NCBI RefSeq assembly: GCF_016785085.1
Contig: NZ_JAENHO010000002.1
Coordinates: 806,001-870,000, forward strand
Direction of reading: 5' to 3'
Source: Paractinoplanes lichenicola
Lineage (GTDB): Bacteria > Actinomycetota > Actinomycetes > Mycobacteriales > Micromonosporaceae
Length of the DNA stretch: 64,000 nt
The notes beneath the pieces were generated by a model. The model saw only the letters and a list, made by a program, of their open reading frames with translations, was not told where the DNA came from and did not search any database. Positions 41,610 through 50,329 of this stretch are shown here, one piece after another. How positions within the stretch are numbered: position 1 is the first letter of the stretch; each line of letters starts with the position of its first letter. The position numbers were made by a program, and so were the translations under genes.

Positions 41610-42065
41610 GTGACCACTTTGTACGAGTTCGCCGGGGGCGACGACGCACTGCATCGCCTGGAAGAGCTGTTCTATGCCAAAGCACTTGCCGACCCCGTGC
41701 TGCGCGGCGTATTCCCTGTTCGGCAGCCCACCCACGTCGACCACCTCACGTGGTTCACCGCAGAGTCCTTCGGCGGCCCGGACAGGTTCACCACGCAGCT
41801 GAGCTTTCAGCACATCATCGACGTCCACCGCCACCTGAAGATCACCGACGAGCAGCGGGAACGGTTCGTCGCCCTCTACCTGGAGGCCTTGGCAGAAGCC
41901 GGCCTGCCCGAGAACGACGCTTTCCGCACAGCGGTCCGCGAGCACGTCGAGTTCGGTGCCCACGTCGCCCAGCAAAACTCACACGCCACCACCGACGCCG
42001 AACTGCACCCGATCCGAGCAGTCCCAGCCTGGACCTGGCCCGGCCAATCTCAGCCGGAAGAGTAG
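41610..42065 (+). CDS. Group II truncated haemoglobin
   Basis: Haem protein of 151 residues, GlbO-like. TLYEFAGGDDALHRLEELFYAKALADPVLRGVF is the A-C helix region. The proximal haem His is in FQHIIDVHRHLKITDEQRERFV and the TAESFGGP loop is typical. It would bind oxygen or NO in the cytoplasm. The GTG at 41610 is used because GAGG precedes it and relatives start there. A further 23 in-frame upstream codons look non-coding. The last 20 residues are an extra Pro/Trp-rich tail. Confidence 0.9.
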   Translation: MTTLYEFAGGDDALHRLEELFYAKALADPVLRGVFPVRQPTHVDHLTWFTAESFGGPDRFTTQLSFQHIIDVHRHLKITDEQRERFVALYLEALAEAGLPENDAFRTAVREHVEFGAHVAQQNSHATTDAELHPIRAVPAWTWPGQSQPEE

Positions 42066-42215
42066 CCAGAGACAAGGCGGCGCTTGTTGCAGATGGGTTG
42101 AACAGCGAGCGGCCGCGCCTTACTCCGCCGACTTCCTGCGAACGTGGCCCTCCACCGTCGGCCGTGCGCGATCATGGCATCGGGCGCTGCCGGAGCGCGG
42201 AAAGGTGCCGAGCTC

Positions 42216-42794
42216 GTGGTCACTGTGCTGCTCGACGAGCCGCGTGTGTTCCTCTCGTACGGGTCGGCATCGCTGGTGTGCGGTGCCGAACCGGACGAGT
42301 TCGATCTCGACGCGCCGTGGGCCGACGAAAGCAACGGGTTATGTGGCGCCACCGTGCCGGGCTACCTACAGCTTCAGGTCGGCACGCACACCGGGTGGGT
42401 ACCTTTCCGGCTCGAACTGCACGACACTGAACCGACGCTCGACCCGATGTGGGAAGAGGTCGTGGAGGTTGCCTGCACGGCGCTGTCGCAGGAGGCGTCG
42501 TTGACCGGGCTCATGGGTGACTCGCATGAATTCGCCATGCCACGAGGCGACTATCGAGTCCGCTACTGCGTTCGCGGCTTCGAGGAGGAACAGCGGCAGG
42601 ACGAGCAGGCTGCAGCCGACGAGCTCGAACAGCAGGCGCGCGAGCGATGGGGTGACCGCGTGCCGAACGAGCGGCTGCGACGCACCTTGGAGTTCGGCGT
42701 CGGTCTTGCTCTCGACGCCATCCGGCCACTGCTGGACCATGCTCGAACAGGCCCAGCCACCTCGCACCAGTCTGCCGGTGCCACCCGACGGTGA
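42216..42794 (+). CDS. Hypothetical protein
   Basis: Unrecognised protein of about 192 residues. Residues 1-125 appear beta-rich (VTVLLDEPRVFLSYGSASLVCG, YLQLQVGTHTGWVPFRLELHD, GDYRVRYCVRGFEEEQ). A Glu/Gln/Arg-rich coiled-coil-like helix and a short tail follow. No signal peptide or membrane helix is present. The GTG at 42216 has GGAAAGG about 10 bases upstream; ATG codons at 42144 and 42174 are alternatives. Codon use is less extreme in GC than the flanking genes, in a small accessory stretch (41.6-44.0 kb). Confidence 0.6.
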   Translation: MVTVLLDEPRVFLSYGSASLVCGAEPDEFDLDAPWADESNGLCGATVPGYLQLQVGTHTGWVPFRLELHDTEPTLDPMWEEVVEVACTALSQEASLTGLMGDSHEFAMPRGDYRVRYCVRGFEEEQRQDEQAAADELEQQARERWGDRVPNERLRRTLEFGVGLALDAIRPLLDHARTGPATSHQSAGATRR

Positions 42795-42966
42795 ATACGA
42801 GCAGTCGCCTCAGGACTGGGCCATCACCACCCTGTTCCACTCAGCCGAGGAGGACTCCCTGGTGGCCGTGCTGGAGGTGGTGGTCTGCCTCGCCTTCGTC
42901 CACGGCCGCGACGGCTACCTCCAAGCTTTCGCTGACCTGCGAAGGCAGTTCCCGAAACTGGGATGA
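42739..42966 (+). CDS. Small hypothetical protein overlapping the previous gene
   Basis: A 75-residue frame starting at ATG 42739, overlapping the gene before it by 56 bases. It encodes EYEQSPQDWAITTLFHSAEEDSLVAVLEVVVCLAFVHGRDGYLQAFADLRRQF, which has amphipathic helices and normal amino-acid balance, unlike shadow frames. No ribosome binding site is clear. It could instead be the displaced C-terminus of a frameshifted neighbour. Confidence 0.4.
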   Translation: MLEQAQPPRTSLPVPPDGEYEQSPQDWAITTLFHSAEEDSLVAVLEVVVCLAFVHGRDGYLQAFADLRRQFPKLG

Positions 42967-43060
42967 ACGATGCCGGTGGGGGGTCTTTCGCGTGACCCGA
43001 TGGGGCGTACTCCCGCCAGGCTCTTGCCCCGCTGGGCGACGTCCGCGCAGGATATGCGGC

Positions 43061-43996
43061 GTGACAGCGGGTAGCGTCTCCGAGGATCTCGAGGGGTGGG
43101 GCAGGCACAAACTGGTCCGGATGAGGATGGCCGCCGCAGCGCACCCGGACGCGTCGGTCGAACTGCTGGCCGCGCTGACCACTGATGCCTCACGAAAGGT
43201 CCGCCGCATCGCCGCGGGGCGGCCCCGTACCCCGCCGACCGCGCTGCGGACCCGTGCCGCGGACCCGGACGCTGCCACCCGCGAGGTGTTGGCCGCTAAC
43301 GTCAACACACCCATAGACGTCCTCTGCTTGCTGACGAGCGACAAGGACTTCCAGGTCCGCTACGCCGCGATGACCAACCCCGCCGCCGACGATCGTGTGT
43401 TGGAGGCGTGCTGCGCCTCGCCCCACCGAGACCTGCGGATCATCCTCGCTCAGGAGCCGCGCCTGCCTGCCGAGATCGTTGCGTTGCTCACCCGGGACAA
43501 GGTCGGGCAAGTACGCGAGTTCTTGGCCGAACGCACCGACGACCCCGCCGCCCTCGACATATTGGTCAACGACCCGAACGCCCGGGTCAGGGCCGCCGCA
43601 GCTCAGAACCGGCTCACCACCGCCGGACAGCGCGCACAACTCGTTCGCGACCCGGCGGCACCGGTGCGCGCCTCGCTCGTCAACGCCATGGCCACCCTCG
43701 GCTGGGACATCCCCGAGCAGGACCTGCTCACGCTCGCCCGCGACCGATCGGTCAACGTCCGATACTGGCTCGCCGGTCTGCCCGGATCCACCCGAGCCGT
43801 TTACGAGGTTCTCGCCCAAGATCCGGACGAGCAGATCGCCACGAACGCCCGGCAGTGGCTTACCCATCCCAGCAATCCCGCCCACCTGGGAGACACCTCC
43901 GGCCTGGCGCTCGGCCGCTTCCCCAACCCCGCACAGCTGGGCCGGCCAGCACGCAACATCAACCACCGGCTCTGGAACCAATACATGAACCGGTAG
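43061..43996 (+). CDS. HEAT-like / variant leucine-rich repeat protein
   Basis: Protein of 311 residues made of about nine helical repeats of 23-25 residues. The pattern is D(P)xxxVRxxxAxNxxTPxxxLxxLxxD (for example SDKDFQVRYAAMTNPAADDRVLEACC and NDPNARVRAAAAQNRLTTAGQRAQLV). Such solenoids bind other proteins. The GTG at 43061 gives a short acidic N-terminus; the open frame extends further upstream without coding character. The C-terminal 45 residues are Pro/Asn-rich and outside the repeats. Confidence 0.75.
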   Translation: MTAGSVSEDLEGWGRHKLVRMRMAAAAHPDASVELLAALTTDASRKVRRIAAGRPRTPPTALRTRAADPDAATREVLAANVNTPIDVLCLLTSDKDFQVRYAAMTNPAADDRVLEACCASPHRDLRIILAQEPRLPAEIVALLTRDKVGQVREFLAERTDDPAALDILVNDPNARVRAAAAQNRLTTAGQRAQLVRDPAAPVRASLVNAMATLGWDIPEQDLLTLARDRSVNVRYWLAGLPGSTRAVYEVLAQDPDEQIATNARQWLTHPSNPAHLGDTSGLALGRFPNPAQLGRPARNINHRLWNQYMNR

Positions 43997-44016
43997 CGCA
44001 GCGTTCGCGCGAGCGA

Positions 44017-44044
44017 GGGCGCCGCGGCCGTGGCCGCGACGCCC
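44017..44044. terminator. Bidirectional hairpin terminator
   Basis: A 13-base stem with one mismatch, 44017-44029 with 44032-44044, lies between the convergent repeat-protein and glycoside-hydrolase genes. Confidence 0.7.
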
Positions 44045-44059
44045 CCGGGGAAGTGATGC

Positions 44060-47000
44060 TCAGCGGCGATAGACGCCGAATTCGTAGAGCGAGTAGCCAT
44101 AGGACGTCGCCCGCGTCAGCCCGTTCATGCGGACGTAGCGGCCGGAGCCCGAGACGCTGAGCTCGTCGAACCCGCCGTCCCCGCTCGTCGTCGTGTGGAT
44201 CGTCGTCCAAGTGCTGCCGTCGTTCGAGGTTTGGATCTGATAGCCGGTCGCATACGCGGCCTCCCAGGCCAGCCGCACGTGGTTGAACGACTGGACCGAG
44301 CCCAGGTCGACCTGCAGCCAGGCCGTCCCGACCCATTCGCTGGCCCACCGCGTGCCGTAGTCGCCGTCGGTGGCGTACGAGGGCAGTTGCGGCCCGTTGG
44401 TGCCGGTGGGCTGATAGGTGGAGGCGGTCGTGGTCTTGCCGCGGGAAAGGTTGGTGCCGGTCTCCGGCGGCGCGACGACGCGGATCGACTTCTGCTCGAT
44501 GCCGACGTTGCCCTGCCCGTCGAAGGCGTAGACGTAGACCTTCCACACTCCGAGCTTGTCGGGCGCCTTGGCCGTGAAGGAGCCGTTGCCGTTGTCCGTG
44601 AAGGTCACGTTCGTCAGCCCGGTGCCACCCCCGGCGTACTTGTCGGAGTACATAAGGTTGTAGCGGATCAGGTCACCCTGCGGATCCGACGCGTTGACCG
44701 ACACATTCAGAGACCCCCCAGCCGGTACGGCGGTCTGGTTGCTCACGGTCATGCTGGTGATCTCGGGCGGCGTGTTGGCCGGCGTCTGCCCGGTCCAGGC
44801 CCGCTTGAGCGAGTAGTAGCCGTGCCGCCGCCACCCGCCGGTCGTGGTGTTGAGCCACACCCCGCCGAAGTCGTTCTCGAGTCCGTAGTGGAACTCGGTC
44901 GCACCTAGCGCCACGGTCGGGTGCGCGTTGATCGTGGCCCAGCTGCTGGCGTACTGATCGCGCTTCTTGAGGTCGCTCGGCTCGGTCGGCACCCCGTTGA
45001 CGTCGTTGGGCACCTCCCACTCGCCCTCGGGACCGGCCTCGGTGACGATGTATGGCTTCGTGTAGCCGCCGGACTGCCAGTCGGAGTAGATGTTGCCGAT
45101 CGCGCCGTACGAGTTGACCGCGAGCAGGTCGAGCGCCGGGGCGTACTGCTTGTAGTAGGGCCACGCCCCGGTGTAGGCGTCGGTCGACGTCACCGGGTGG
45201 TTCGGGTCGGCCGCGTGGATGGCCACCGCGACCTCGTTGACGAACTTCGCGTAGCCGACCCGCCGGGCCTCGACCTCGGCCGCCGACAAGCCGTGGTCCT
45301 GCATGGTCAGGATGACCTCGTTGCCGACGTCCCAGAGCAGCACGCCCGGGTTGTTCTTGAGCGTGTTGACCCGGGCCACGATCTCGGCCTTGACCGAGTT
45401 CTTGTAGGCGGTGTCGTTGACGTAGTCGGCGCCCTGGTTGAGCCAGTGCCCGACAATCACCTTGATGCCCTGCCGGGAGGCCCGGTCGAGCAGCGTCGGG
45501 GTGTTCGCGTCGTCCACACCCCACGTACGGATCGTGTTGACGCCCATGTTCTTGAGGTCACGCATGTAACCGTCCGCGGCCGCCTGCGGTGGACCGTAGG
45601 TGAGGCCCTTGACCTGATATGGCGTGCCGTTGACCTGCAGCTGCCAGTTGCCCTGGCTGCCGGTCACCTTGACGACGCTGGGCTGGGTGGGCGTGGCCGG
45701 GTCAGTCATCGCCGGCGGGACGGTGCCGGTCGCCGTGCGGGCCACGCTGACCGAGTCGACGCTGAGCACGCCGCCCGAGGTCGTGTCGGCGGTCGGGGTG
45801 GTGCGGCCGGCCAGCGCGTTGGGCAGCGAGCCGCCGATGGCCAGGTCGAGCCGCAGGAAGAAGCCGTGGTGCACGGCCGCGTTCCAGGCCGCCACGCCGA
45901 CCTGCGACTGACGCACGATCCAGGTCTGCCGCCCGTCGAGGTAGAAGCGGATCTCCTCGTCGGTCTTGGTGCGGTCGATGATCTGGGTGTATTCGTGATA
46001 GCCGGTCTGGCAGCCGGTGCAGGTGGCGAAGCCGGAGGAACGGCCGTTGTATTCGGCGCACACCCCGTCGGGCGCGGTGCCGCAGTGCAGGGTCTGCGCG
46101 AGCTGGCTGCGGCCGTTGACGTTCGTCATGATGTCGGTCTCGCCGACGCCCGGCCAGTTGGTGTAGTTGCCGCGATAGGCCGCGCCGGTCGCCCGGAAGC
46201 CCGGCCAGTACCCGAGCGCGTTGGCCACGTCAGGCTGCTTGAGCACGGCGGTGAACTTCGTCTGCTGCCCCGCGAGGGGCTCGAAGTCGGTGCGCTGGGT
46301 CTCGAGGCGGCCCGACGTCCAGTTGCCGTTGCCGTCCTTGATGGCCTTGATGCTCAGCCGCCCGTTGCCGTCGAGCGAGACGTTGGCGGTGCTGTTGCTG
46401 GCCGTCTCGACCTCGCCGGTGCCCCAGTTCGCGGCTCCACCGGGATACTGCGTTCCCGTACGCATGAGCCAGTTCGCCGCCGACGGCGAGGACCCGGCCG
46501 CGCCGTCGAACTTGTCCTCCCAGATCGTCGTGAAGTTGCCGGGCGGCTGGGTGGTCGGCGGCGGGTCGGTCGGCGTGGTGCCACCCGTCGAGCCGTAGAC
46601 CTTGAACTCCCACAGCGAGTATCCGTAGCCGCCGTTACGCGTGGTGCCGTACAGGCGGACGTAGCGGCCGCTGCCGTTGACGGTGAGCGTCTCGGTGCCG
46701 CCCGTGCCGCCGGTCTTGGTGTAGATCGAGGTCCAGGTGTTGCCGTCGGCCGAGGTCTGGATCTGATAGCCGGTGCCGTAGGCGTTCTCCCACTGCAGCA
46801 CGACCGAGCTGATGGTCGCGGTGGCGCCGAGGTCGACCCGCAGCCATTGGGGATCGGAGAACTGGCTCGACCAGCGGGTGCCCGCGTTGCCGTCGGTGGC
46901 ATTGGCGGCCACGGTGTCGGCGGTCTCGTTCGATGAGGCAGTGGTGGGTTTGCCCTGCGAGAGCAGGGTGTCGGCCGCGTAGGCGCTGCTGTGCGCCGTG

Positions 47001-47086
47001 ACGGCCAGGCCGGCCGCGACGAGGGCCGTGGTCAGGGGGATGACGAGGCGGCGCCACAGGCGTGGCGGGGAGGAAGCCGTGTTCAC
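44060..47086 (-). CDS. Secreted CBM32 - GH16-like - GH2-like - CBM32 enzyme
   Basis: Exported protein of 1008 residues. Order: signal peptide, CBM32 (about 38-165), GH16-like beta-jelly roll (about 190-440), a GH2/GH5-type TIM barrel (about 460-770), an Ig-like segment (about 775-870) and a second CBM32 (about 885-1008). In the GH16 part the motif reads GETDIMTNVNG, so the acid/base Glu of ExDxxE is Thr. The barrel keeps WDVGNEV and VTEAGPEGEWE as acid/base and nucleophile and is probably the working catalyst, perhaps on beta-1,3-glucan. The GTG at 47086 has AGGAG upstream; the ATG at 47131 lies inside the LacI operator and is rejected. Confidence 0.9.
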   Translation of the reverse strand: MNTASSPPRLWRRLVIPLTTALVAAGLAVTAHSSAYAADTLLSQGKPTTASSNETADTVAANATDGNAGTRWSSQFSDPQWLRVDLGATATISSVVLQWENAYGTGYQIQTSADGNTWTSIYTKTGGTGGTETLTVNGSGRYVRLYGTTRNGGYGYSLWEFKVYGSTGGTTPTDPPPTTQPPGNFTTIWEDKFDGAAGSSPSAANWLMRTGTQYPGGAANWGTGEVETASNSTANVSLDGNGRLSIKAIKDGNGNWTSGRLETQRTDFEPLAGQQTKFTAVLKQPDVANALGYWPGFRATGAAYRGNYTNWPGVGETDIMTNVNGRSQLAQTLHCGTAPDGVCAEYNGRSSGFATCTGCQTGYHEYTQIIDRTKTDEEIRFYLDGRQTWIVRQSQVGVAAWNAAVHHGFFLRLDLAIGGSLPNALAGRTTPTADTTSGGVLSVDSVSVARTATGTVPPAMTDPATPTQPSVVKVTGSQGNWQLQVNGTPYQVKGLTYGPPQAAADGYMRDLKNMGVNTIRTWGVDDANTPTLLDRASRQGIKVIVGHWLNQGADYVNDTAYKNSVKAEIVARVNTLKNNPGVLLWDVGNEVILTMQDHGLSAAEVEARRVGYAKFVNEVAVAIHAADPNHPVTSTDAYTGAWPYYKQYAPALDLLAVNSYGAIGNIYSDWQSGGYTKPYIVTEAGPEGEWEVPNDVNGVPTEPSDLKKRDQYASSWATINAHPTVALGATEFHYGLENDFGGVWLNTTTGGWRRHGYYSLKRAWTGQTPANTPPEITSMTVSNQTAVPAGGSLNVSVNASDPQGDLIRYNLMYSDKYAGGGTGLTNVTFTDNGNGSFTAKAPDKLGVWKVYVYAFDGQGNVGIEQKSIRVVAPPETGTNLSRGKTTTASTYQPTGTNGPQLPSYATDGDYGTRWASEWVGTAWLQVDLGSVQSFNHVRLAWEAAYATGYQIQTSNDGSTWTTIHTTTSGDGGFDELSVSGSGRYVRMNGLTRATSYGYSLYEFGVYRR

Positions 47087-47115
47087 GGGGACTCCTGGGG
47101 ATGTTGGACGCTCGG

Positions 47116-47129
47116 GGAAAGCGCTCTCC
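47116..47129. promoter_or_regulatory. LacI operator upstream of the multidomain glycoside hydrolase
   Basis: GGAAAGCGCTCTCC, identical to the site at 38942, lies 30 bases upstream of the GTG at 47086. The enzyme and the CBM32-DUF1996 gene therefore probably share the LacI regulator at 37783. Confidence 0.85.
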
Positions 47130-47307
47130 ATGAATGGCCGCAGTGTTACGCCGGGCTTTCACGCGTGTCAATAGCGGCCCGCGAGTCGTGCCCGTCTTTA
47201 CGGTGCAAAGTGGAGCAATTGTGGCGGTGCCTCCTCGTGAGAGATCAATATGGGAGAGCGGTTTCCGAGGGCGCTTCGAAAACTTCTGCGGAAGATGTGG
47301 CGAGGGA

Positions 47308-47336
47308 TGTCGAGGGGCGGGCGGCGGCTCCGACTA
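47308..47336 (+). promoter_or_regulatory. Candidate ECF42 promoter of the DGPF gene
   Basis: TGTCGA (47308-47313) and CGACTA (47331-47336) are separated by 17 bases. They lie 35 bases before the DGPF start and agree with the TGTCGA-type -35 element known for ECF42 sigma factors. Confidence 0.6.
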
Positions 47337-47370
47337 CACCGCGAAAGCCGAGAGCTGAAGGGGTCCGACA

Positions 47371-47733
47371 ATGAAGTACATGGTGATGATGTTCGGTGAC
47401 GGCGGCGAGATGGCGGCCACGGCCGAGCCGGCCTGGGTTCGCGACATGATGCAGTTCATGCACGACTTCAACGCCGAGCTCACCAAGACCGGCGAGCTGG
47501 TCGACGCCCGCGGGCTGGCCTTCCCGTCGACCGCCAAGACGATCAGCTACACCGACGGCCAGGTCGCGGTGACCGACGGGCCGTACGCGGAGAGCAAGGA
47601 GTCGCTGGCCGGGTTCTGGATCCTCGACCTGCCCAACGAGGAGAGGGCGATCGAACTGGCCGGGCGGGTCGCGTTCTGGTCCCGCAAGGTCGAACTGCGG
47701 GAGGTCCCCGACGGCCCCGACCTCGACGCCTGA
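47371..47733 (+). CDS. DGPF/YCII-related protein
   Basis: Protein of 120 residues of the YCII-related fold. The signature DGPYAESKESLAGFWILDL (about 70-88) contains the DGP-x motif that names the DGPF group. Conserved Met/Asp/His residues in the N-terminal half suggest a small-molecule site. DGPF genes regularly accompany ECF42 sigma factors and are their direct targets; the sigma gene begins 480 bases downstream. The exact reaction is not known. Confidence 0.88.
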   Translation: MKYMVMMFGDGGEMAATAEPAWVRDMMQFMHDFNAELTKTGELVDARGLAFPSTAKTISYTDGQVAVTDGPYAESKESLAGFWILDLPNEERAIELAGRVAFWSRKVELREVPDGPDLDA

Positions 47734-47744
47734 GCCCACATCGG

Positions 47745-48200
47745 AACTGCCCGGCATGCGTTCCGATCGACGCGATCGGGTCGGCCAGGGGCGGCAGTTC
47801 CAGGGAACTTGCCCGGCGTGCGTTCCGATCGACGTGACCGGGCTGGCCGGGGCGCCAGCTCCAGTCGGTTCGGTCGCCCGGCCATCCCTGAACCTCGCCC
47901 ACCGCGGGCTGGCCATAAGCGCCGGGCCGTCCGTGCCGGGCCGCCCGTGCCGGGCCAGCCGCGCAGGGTAACGCGCCGGGCCGGTCGTGCCGGGCCCGCT
48001 GCGCCGGGCCGCCGGCGCCTCGTTGGCGTCACCGGGGGTACTGGCGTTCGGGCGGGTCGGGCATTGGGTGGGGGCTGAGCGGTCCAGCCGGTTGGCCGTT
48101 TTGCGGAGCCGGGTGCTTGGGCGGGCTAGGTCGGGTAGCGCCGGGTCTGAGCGGGCGTCTTGGGGCATCGGGTCGGAGCGGTGCGCGTCTTGAGGTGGCG
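47745..48200. repeat. Spacer with a ~66-bp repeated block and GCCGGGCC repeats
   Basis: A block containing TGCGTTCCGATCGACG occurs at about 47747-47800 and again at 47813-47865. GCCGGGCCGYCCGTGCC-like repeats follow to about 48010. The 479-bp gap between the DGPF and sigma genes shows no plausible gene on either strand. Confidence 0.55.
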
Positions 48201-48212
48201 AGAGGAGCGGTG

Positions 48213-49478
48213 GTGAGCGAGCCCAGGGTCTTGGACGGGTTGTTGCGGGAGTTAGCGCCTCAGGTGCTGGGGGCGTTGGTCCGGCGGTACGGGCAGTTCG
48301 ACGCGGCCGAGGACGCCACCCAGGAGGCGCTACTGGCAGCGGCGCTGCAGTGGCCCCGCGAGGGTGTGCCGGGAAACCCGCGGTCCTGGCTGATCTCGGT
48401 GGCGACCCGGCGGCTGGTGGACGAGTTTCGCAGCGACAGCGCCCGCCGGCGACGAGAAGCGGCCACCGTGCTGGCCGAGAGCCGGAGCGGGACGGCGGCC
48501 GGGCTGACGGCCGGGGCCGAGGACGGGCCGGACACCGAGGCGCGGGATCGGGACGACACCCTGGCCCTGCTGTTTCTGTGCGCGCATCCGTCGTTGTCGC
48601 CGCCGTCGCAGCTCGCGCTCACGCTGCGGGCGGTCGGCGGTCTCACCACGGGGGAGATCGCCGCCGCCTTCCTCGTCCCTGAGGCGACCATGGCGCAGCG
48701 GATCAGCCGGGCCAAGCAGAGCATTCGCAGGAGCGGGCAGGATTTTCCGCCACCCGCGCCGGGCGCCGAGCGGGCCGAGCGGTTGAGGGTCGTACGGCAG
48801 GTGCTGTATTTGATCTTCAACGAGGGGTACACGGCCAGCGGTGGGCCGGAGCTGCAGCGGGCCGAGCTGACGGGGGAGGCCGTCCGGCTGGCGCGGATGC
48901 TGCACGGGCTGGTTCCGGGCGATCACGAGACCGCCGGCCTGCTCGCGCTGATGCTGCTGACCGACGCCAGGCGGGACGCGCGCACCACGGCCGGCGGCGA
49001 GCTGGTGCCGCTCGACCAGCAGGACCGCTCGCGGTGGAGCAAAGAGAAGATCACCGAGGGGGTAGCCTTGGTCTCGGCGACACTGGGGCGCGGGCCGATC
49101 GGGCCGTATCAGGTGCAGGCCGCGATCGCCGCCCTGCACGACGAGGCGGCATCCGACGGCGAGACCGACTGGGCGCAGATCCTGGCGCTCTACGAGGTGC
49201 TGGAAAGGATCTCGCCCGGCCCGATCGTGACGCTCAACCGGGCCGTCGCCGTCGCGCGCACGCAGGGGCCGCTCGCGGGGCTGACTGTGCTGGGCGACCT
49301 GGCCGGTGACGAGCGGATGGCCGGCAATCACCGCCTGGCCGCCGTGCGCGCGCACCTGCTCGAGCAGGCCGGCTTCGCCGATCAGGCGCGCGACGAATAT
49401 CTGGCCGCGGCGAAGCTGACGACGAGCGCACCCGAGCGGCGTTACCTGACCGCGCGGGCGGCGGGCCTGCAACGGTGA
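48213..49478 (+). CDS. ECF42-type RNA polymerase sigma factor
   Basis: Sigma factor of 421 residues. Region 2 lies at about 10-75 (RYGQFDAAEDATQEALLAAALQWP, then PRSWLISVATRRLVDEFRSDSARRRR). Region 4 lies at about 115-170 (GLTTGEIAAAFLVPEATMAQRISRAKQSIR). A C-terminal extension of about 240 residues contains FNEGYTASGG and helical TPR-like repeats, typical of ECF42. The group lacks an anti-sigma factor; the extension itself is required for activity. GAGGAG precedes the GTG start. The DGPF gene upstream is its expected target. Confidence 0.9.
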   Translation: MSEPRVLDGLLRELAPQVLGALVRRYGQFDAAEDATQEALLAAALQWPREGVPGNPRSWLISVATRRLVDEFRSDSARRRREAATVLAESRSGTAAGLTAGAEDGPDTEARDRDDTLALLFLCAHPSLSPPSQLALTLRAVGGLTTGEIAAAFLVPEATMAQRISRAKQSIRRSGQDFPPPAPGAERAERLRVVRQVLYLIFNEGYTASGGPELQRAELTGEAVRLARMLHGLVPGDHETAGLLALMLLTDARRDARTTAGGELVPLDQQDRSRWSKEKITEGVALVSATLGRGPIGPYQVQAAIAALHDEAASDGETDWAQILALYEVLERISPGPIVTLNRAVAVARTQGPLAGLTVLGDLAGDERMAGNHRLAAVRAHLLEQAGFADQARDEYLAAAKLTTSAPERRYLTARAAGLQR

Positions 49479-49648
49479 CCCGGATCCGGGCCGGTCGGGC
49501 GCTACGGCCGTGAGCACCGACCGGGTCGCCGCGGCAGCCGCCGAAGGCGGAGAGCTACCCCGATGCGGTTGTCGGAGGCGACGTGGCGTACGTCTTCTCT
49601 TACATTGCCCGAACGTTGGAGGCCGGGCGGAAACGGCATGATGGTGCG

Positions 49649-50329
49649 GTGACCTCGGAAGCGAAGGGCCTCGTCCTCGTCGTGGAGGACGAGCGGCCGA
49701 TTGCCGACCTGGTGCGCCTCTATCTGAGCCGCGACGGGTTCGGGGTGCACGTCGAGCACGACGGCCTGGCCGGGCTGGCCGCGGCCCGGCGGATGCGGCC
49801 GGTGGCCTGCATCGTCGACATCGCGCTGCCGGGCCTCGAGGGCACCGAGATCGTCAAGCGGATGCGTGCGGAGGGTGACTGGACGCCGGTCATCCTGCTC
49901 ACGGCGCGTGACGACGAGGTCGATCGGATTCTCGGGCTGGAGCTCGGCGCCGACGACTACGTGACCAAGCCGTTCAGCCCGCGTGAGTTGGTCACCCGGG
50001 TGCGCGCCCTGCTGCGCCGTGCGGCTGGGCCACCTGATCACGACAAAGTGCAAACCCTTGGTCCCGTACGGCTTGATCAGGCGCGCCGGGAGGTGACGGT
50101 CGACGGCGTACCGGTGGCCCTGACGACGACCGAATTCGATCTGCTGCGGCATCTCCTCGCCCGTCCGGGCCGGGTCTTCACCCGCGACGAGCTGCTGGCC
50201 GCCGTGTGGGGGTACGCGCCGGCCGCGGGCACGCGCACGGTCGACGTCCACGTGGCCCAGGTGCGGGCCAAACTGGGCGCCCCGCTGATCCGCACGGTCC
50301 GCGGCGTGGGGTACACAGCCGATGCGTAA
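49649..50329 (+). CDS. OmpR-type response regulator
   Basis: Regulator of 226 residues. The receiver domain has the acidic pair in VVEDERP, the phosphorylated Asp in CIVDIALPG near residue 54 and Lys in VTKPFSPREL. The winged helix carries RPGRVFTRDELLAAVWG and RTVDVHVAQVRAKL. The histidine kinase gene follows. The GTG at 49649 is the likely start, without a strong ribosome binding site; upstream in-frame codons lack coding character. Its last codons (ADA, stop) lie in the first copy of a triplicated 43-45 bp segment. Confidence 0.9.
   Translation: MTSEAKGLVLVVEDERPIADLVRLYLSRDGFGVHVEHDGLAGLAAARRMRPVACIVDIALPGLEGTEIVKRMRAEGDWTPVILLTARDDEVDRILGLELGADDYVTKPFSPRELVTRVRALLRRAAGPPDHDKVQTLGPVRLDQARREVTVDGVPVALTTTEFDLLRHLLARPGRVFTRDELLAAVWGYAPAAGTRTVDVHVAQVRAKLGAPLIRTVRGVGYTADA

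Noticed and set aside
47087..47131. ATG start for the multidomain glycoside hydrolase
   Set aside because: It lies within the LacI operator and adds a charged stretch before the signal peptide; GTG at 47086 has AGGAG.
49583..49648. 22-codon N-terminal extension of the response regulator
   Set aside because: Receiver domains start near the GTG at 49649 and the extension has atypical composition.
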